Shown here: positions 59,864 to 64,000 of the stretch, in pieces
Numbering within the stretch: the stretch's first letter is position 1
Layout: each line of letters opens with the position of its first letter
DNA from: Serripes groenlandicus
Lineage: Eukaryota > Mollusca > Bivalvia > Cardiida > Cardiidae
Direction of reading: 5' to 3'
Assembly: GCA_031761405.1 (NCBI GenBank)
Contig: JASEVX010000003.1
Coordinates: forward strand, 110,685,543 to 110,749,542
DNA length: 64,000 nt
The notes under the pieces: generated by a model
Told to the model about the DNA's origin: nothing
The model's database searches: none
The model's input: only the letters and a program-made list of their open reading frames with translations
Translations under genes and position numbers: made by a program

Positions 59864-60229
59864 GAACAAAATAGAAAATCTCACACCTGTTACCTATGAA
59901 CGAAAAAAAACATTTATTGTTTTTTTTCGTATAAAGCTTAAATGCAACTAATATTCCTGCTCGTTCTCCTATACACAAACTAAAAAATTAAATTTCATAT
60001 TTATAACTAATGATGTTTTTCATGATTTCATTTTATGAATGTTAAACACTTCAAGTTAAAATTAAAACTTGATCGTCAACTGTAATACATTTGCATTAGG
60101 AAGAGTTTTCGATTCGTAATGGTTTAGTCGATCATGAAAAATTGGGATTCATTTTTTACAAAACATAGAGATGCGTTATTTTATTGTCTTTCATTTCACC
60201 TGGGTGTGTAAAAGGACCGATAGAAAATG
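59864..60229. other. Non-coding, nothing recognised
   Basis: AT-rich, no supported exon or shared repeat. Confidence 0.4.
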
Positions 60230-61440
60230 TTAACGATTGCTTAGAATTACTCAAATTAACAAGAGTACCAATATGGCCCTGAATCGATCACCTAAGTCAT
60301 AGTAAATTATTAGCAAATATCTTGGAAAATGTTATCAAGAATGCAAATGAAACTGTAAGGAGTTGACACTGTTAATGAAATAGTTTATCAGTAAAGGCCA
60401 TGTGTAAAAAGGCATTTACAATTTAAAAAAGGACCTTTGACCAAAGGAGCATTTTGGTGAACTTTGGTAGATATCATTCCAAAAAATGGTTTAGGGGGAG
60501 AAGTCATTTGAAGCTAAAAGTTCGTTTAAACCTTTTCTGAAGCTACATAGTGGCTATCTATTTTAACCGAATAAATTATGTTAAGGAACATTTCTGCTAA
60601 ATATCTTGAAATCTGACAAGAATTTGATGAGAATGGACAATTATAAAGTTTTGTCATTTTACCCGTTTTCTGATGCCGCCTTGCAGCCCTGTTTTAACAA
60701 ATCAATATGGCTTGAACGGTTTTTGTAGAGGAAGGAACATTTCTACAAATTATCTTGGAATCAGACAAGCGGATTCTGGAGGAAAAGTATTTTAACCTTT
60801 TGTCATTTTTCTCAATTTCTGATGCCGCAGCAACCAACGTTCTACACATAATGTAGATTTGAACACTTTTGAAAGAGGACCAACAAAGAAACATTCCTGT
60901 AAAGTAAACTTGAAATTGGTCGCGTGGAGTGGTAGGAGTTGTCAGTTGTAACTTAAAGTTCAATTTATTCCTTTTGTGATGACTCCTGGTAGCAATGGTT
61001 TTTATAACCAATCAATATGGCTTCAACAAATTAAGTAGAGTATAACTTACGTAAAATGTCTTTGCAATTTTCTTTAAATCAGACAAGCACTTTCATAATA
61101 ATGGATTGTTTCAATTTTGTCAATTGCCCCTTTTCTGATGAATCCTTGCTACCATGTTTTCAACCGATCAGTATGGTTCGAACAATGGAGGTTCATCCAA
61201 TCAGCATTTGTATCAGGTGTTTTAAATGATATTTAAATAGGACAAGCAGATTCGGAGAAGAAGAATTTTACAGATTTGCCCTTTTTCCCGTCTTTCTGAT
61301 GCCGCAGCAGTAAAATATCTCGATAGAAATTAAATCGTTGAACAGCTTTGAAAGATGACAACCAAATAAACATTCCTGTGAAGTTAGATTGAAATTAATC
61401 AAGTAGTTTAGGAGGAGATGTTGTTTAAAGCTAAATGTTA
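60230..61440. repeat. Diverged ~150-165-bp tandem repeat, five to six units
   Basis: The block 'tttctgatgccgc' with 'aatcaatatggcttgaac' and 'cagacaagcggattctgga' recurs near 60668, 60817, 60971, 61131 and 61294, with heavy substitution. A related single block lies in element Y (near 42385 and 59390), so the array may descend from that family. Confidence 0.7.
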
Positions 61441-61876
61441 ACAACGGACGGACGACGGACAGGTTGTTTTCAGAATAGATCACATTGAACAGGTAGTTAG
61501 CGTGTGGAATTTGAAACAAGTGTGTCCGGTTCGAGCACTGATTCTGATGGCCATAGTGTTTTTCCATTGTGCAATCCACAACCCATTTCTAGTCATTCCT
61601 ATTTAGGGGTCATGAATATGTGTATTGTCGCCGTAATACAATTTAAAGAGTTTAAACTACATTTATCCTATATTAAAACATTTAAATAATTATTGAAAAG
61701 AAAAGATTATAAAACCTACACACATGCTTGCTTGAACGTTTCACCAAAAGAAAGTCGACGGATGATTAGATTCTTTGGTTAATGCGTGACTTTCTGGGTT
61801 GAATACAAAGCTGCATTTTGTCTAGCTTTGTAACGGTAAGACATGACTAAAAGTTTAAAAACACGTTCATACTCAC
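61441..61876. other. Presumed first intron of the METTL27-like gene
   Basis: No second exon could be matched on the minus strand here or further left. Confidence 0.35.
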
Positions 61877-62014
61877 TTCCTCATATGATATCCATTCGTC
61901 GTATTTATTTCTAATTTCGTCCCTTGACTGGCCGGGAATATTGACGTTAAAAACAATTCCTTCTTTTCCATTTTCCATAATGTTATTAGCGCTTGTAGTT
62001 GAGTTTCCGCTCAT
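61877..62014 (-). CDS. METTL27-like methyltransferase, first coding exon (partial gene)
   Basis: ATG at 62014, 46 codons, then a strong GTGAGT donor at 61876 in phase 0. The exon begins MSGNSTTSAN and ends IPGQSRDEIRNKYDEWISYE plus one Glu. The tail resembles the stretch before the SAM-binding domain in METTL27/WBSCR27-type proteins, where a short 'Y-D-x-W' helix precedes the Rossmann fold. The catalytic part is not visible, so the enzyme assignment is tentative. A frameshifted sister exon on the same strand lies 25 kb to the left. Either the rest of the gene is beyond what I could recognise or this is an orphan duplicated exon. Confidence 0.45.
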
Positions 62015-62160
62015 GTTAAAAAACGACCCCTTCCTAAATTTGAAAATGTAAATGACGGCTTGATAAAATCGCAATAAATATCTGTCGAATAGATATATCT
62101 TGCATTAGGGTAAGTTTATATTAAACGTTTTTTGAGTGTGACAGTGTAATAGCTAATATT
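62015..62160 (-). promoter_or_regulatory. Upstream region of the METTL27-like exon
   Basis: Upstream sequence is shared with the copy at 36.7 kb (ccgtcatttacat...), and 'ttgagtgtgacagtgtaata' is shared with 47621-47640. It may be 5' UTR or promoter of the duplicated gene; no core promoter motif is certain. Confidence 0.3.
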
Positions 62161-62699
62161 GCATATCAATTGCTCAGCACGAACCGGTTGTTGCTGCTTC
62201 TAAAAGTGTGTGCAGTTACAACCTGTGTGTGCACCCGAGCGATTAAATGTTTTTGAGACGGTTGTCGACACACATCCTTTTCAGAGTCAACAAACCACAC
62301 AATTAAAACATCAGTTTTCGGATTCACTACGTTTCTGTCACAGGCAGCTCCGCCAAAAACAGGCTCAGCCAAAACAAATAGTTCAAAGCGGAATAATTCC
62401 GTTGTACTGAAATTTCCCCGGGTAGATTTGCCTTTCAAATGAAAACCAATCTCCTTAAATCAAACACAGTTACATTGAAATATAATACTTTAACTGTCTT
62501 ATTCTTTTTTTAAGTCATGTTTGTCTCCTGTTGAGTCACAATTACTTGTGTAACTAGATGGCGAACAAGGAAGATCATCAAGCTGTGCATACGACGTGGT
62601 TTATTTCTGGGGAAAAATACACTTGTTGCAAGGATTTACCGGGTGCAGAAATAAAAGTTCACTTATAATAAGGTGACATTACATGCTTGCAGGCATATT
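62161..62699. other. Non-coding, nothing recognised
   Basis: No supported exon or shared repeat. Confidence 0.4.
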
Positions 62700-62905
62700 T
62701 TCACGAAGCAAAGCATGTACACGCATCTGCAGCAAACGGTTTTCGAAAGCATTGTGACAAAAGTAGAAATTCATTCATTTTTTCCTGTTACTAAATACAG
62801 AAGCTTTCTGACGTTGCTGAAGCTGACTGCATTGAATGTTGCAATAGGATAAACCGCTCATCATTTGAAATTTCGCCTTTTGGTACAATGTTTAAACTCT
62901 TTTCA
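62700..62905. mobile_element. Element P, diverged
   Basis: 'gcatctgcagcaaacggttt', 'cattgtgacaaaagtagaaa' and, further right, 'gctcatcatttgaaatttcg' with 'ttttggtacaatgtttaaac'. The ends are decayed and the halves appear rearranged. Confidence 0.5.
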
Positions 62906-64000
62906 ATAATAAATCTTTTGAAGGAAGTAAAATACATAATTTACTGTCGATTTAACTTAAAATAATTTATGAATATTATAACAAAATGGAATATTTCTTC
63001 AGGTATGGATGTTTAGGCTTAATTCAAGGAAATAGTGAACTAGAACATAATCCATTTAAAGATTTAACAAGAGGGTCACATCGGTCACATCGGTTACATC
63101 CTGCAGAATCTATATATACACACTAAATTACCATGCTGGCTACCTCCCTGGTATGATTATCTATCGCACCCGCACACGAGAATTGCCACATTGGCAATGG
63201 GTATAGAGACATCTGGTATTGATGTTGTTGTCATAATCAATAAAGAAACAAAATAGTAAAATTAAAATAAAGTGACTTGTGAAAGCATATATTGTGTACA
63301 TACATATACAACAGTCTGCCTGACCTTAAGTTACGAATTTCAACCACTGAGCCAACCGTGACTAAAATACAGAGGCTTGCTCCTGCGGTGATGCTCCAGT
63401 TCTTGAATTCCTTGTAAAACCAGTGTTACCATAGCAACGAAAATGTTGCACTTTAAAACAGATTCTTATCAAAAATTTGCATTGCATATATTATTGTTGT
63501 CTGACAATAAATTTGATATCGTATGTATATCCGTACATGGTGCGGTTAAAGTCTAGATAGTCTTTATTATCTTTACTTAATATGAGATTTTGCATGTATG
63601 AAACACGTGTATATTCCAGTCAAACAAAGAGACGCAGATAAACCTTAACAAACAGATTATAATTTATCAATTAAGATAACTTTTAATCAAATTAATTTGT
63701 TATTTGAACGATAATTTGCACGATAATTTGTTGGGTTTTTTTATTATGTATTTTGTGTATTTGATGAAATTATTTCATAATTACCATGGCTACGATAAAC
63801 GAAGCAATTCCTCATCAAAAGAAAATAATACCATACAATGTAGATGCATACAATCATGTATGTATGTTTTAAGATATAACCCAATTTAAAGGGTTTAGTT
63901 TTGATAAATGTTTTAATAGACACTATATACCTTAATACTGGATGACATAACGCTGCAGTTCGAATATGCTGTCCTGTCAGAGTTAATTAATTGTATTCCT
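62906..64000. other. Non-coding, nothing recognised
   Basis: AT-rich sequence to the window end, including a short 'cggtcacatcggtcacatcg' duplication at about 63075. No supported exon. Confidence 0.4.

Overview
The window looks like repeat-rich, AT-rich nuclear DNA from a mollusc, most likely a heterodont bivalve. The evidence is short exons with GT/AG boundaries spread over kilobases, several families of tRNA-headed SINEs, many short palindromic non-autonomous DNA elements, decayed LINEs, and a Mutator-type transposon carrying a YqaJ-like nuclease. The species assignment is inference from the style of the repeats. Family names used below (SINE-A to D, elements P, Q, R, X, Y) are my own labels.

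Host genes. (1) On the plus strand, six phase-consistent exons between 9244 and 15039 encode a membrane glycoprotein: a compact C-type-lectin-like domain, a long Thr/Ser/Pro mucin-like stalk, one transmembrane helix and a short cytoplasmic tail. Its 5' end was not found. (2) On the minus strand, four phase-consistent exons from 28229 down to 23125 encode a complete 392-residue tetraspan protein of the PMP22/claudin type with long cytoplasmic N- and C-terminal tails. (3) A first coding exon resembling METTL27-type methyltransferases lies at 62014-61877 (minus). A frameshifted paralogous copy lies at 36692-36557, and a piece of shared non-coding flank at about 47.6 kb.

Mobile DNA. From about 37.9 to 45.2 kb lies a multi-exon transposon gene: Mutator-like transposase, then YqaJ-type exonuclease, then a small Tudor/chromo-like C-terminal segment in three spliced exons. 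Its first exon carries stops and frameshifts. Its introns hold further nested elements. Two larger non-autonomous families each occur as an inverted pair: X (31.2-32.8 and 52.7-54.9 kb) and Y (41.4-42.7 and 59.1-59.9 kb). In each pair one copy has gained an internal tandem array. A 5'-truncated LINE of about 1.66 kb (50839-52500) has a clear 7-bp target duplication.

Tandem and inverted DNA. Satellites with periods of 114, 24, 15, 80, about 105, 41 and about 155 bp are scattered through the window. The most striking structure is at 49171-49716: a perfect 95-bp palindrome with a 1-nt centre, followed by a near-perfect palindrome of about 218-bp arms with a 14-nt loop. I see no prokaryote-style operon, CRISPR array, rRNA gene or convincing functional tRNA gene.
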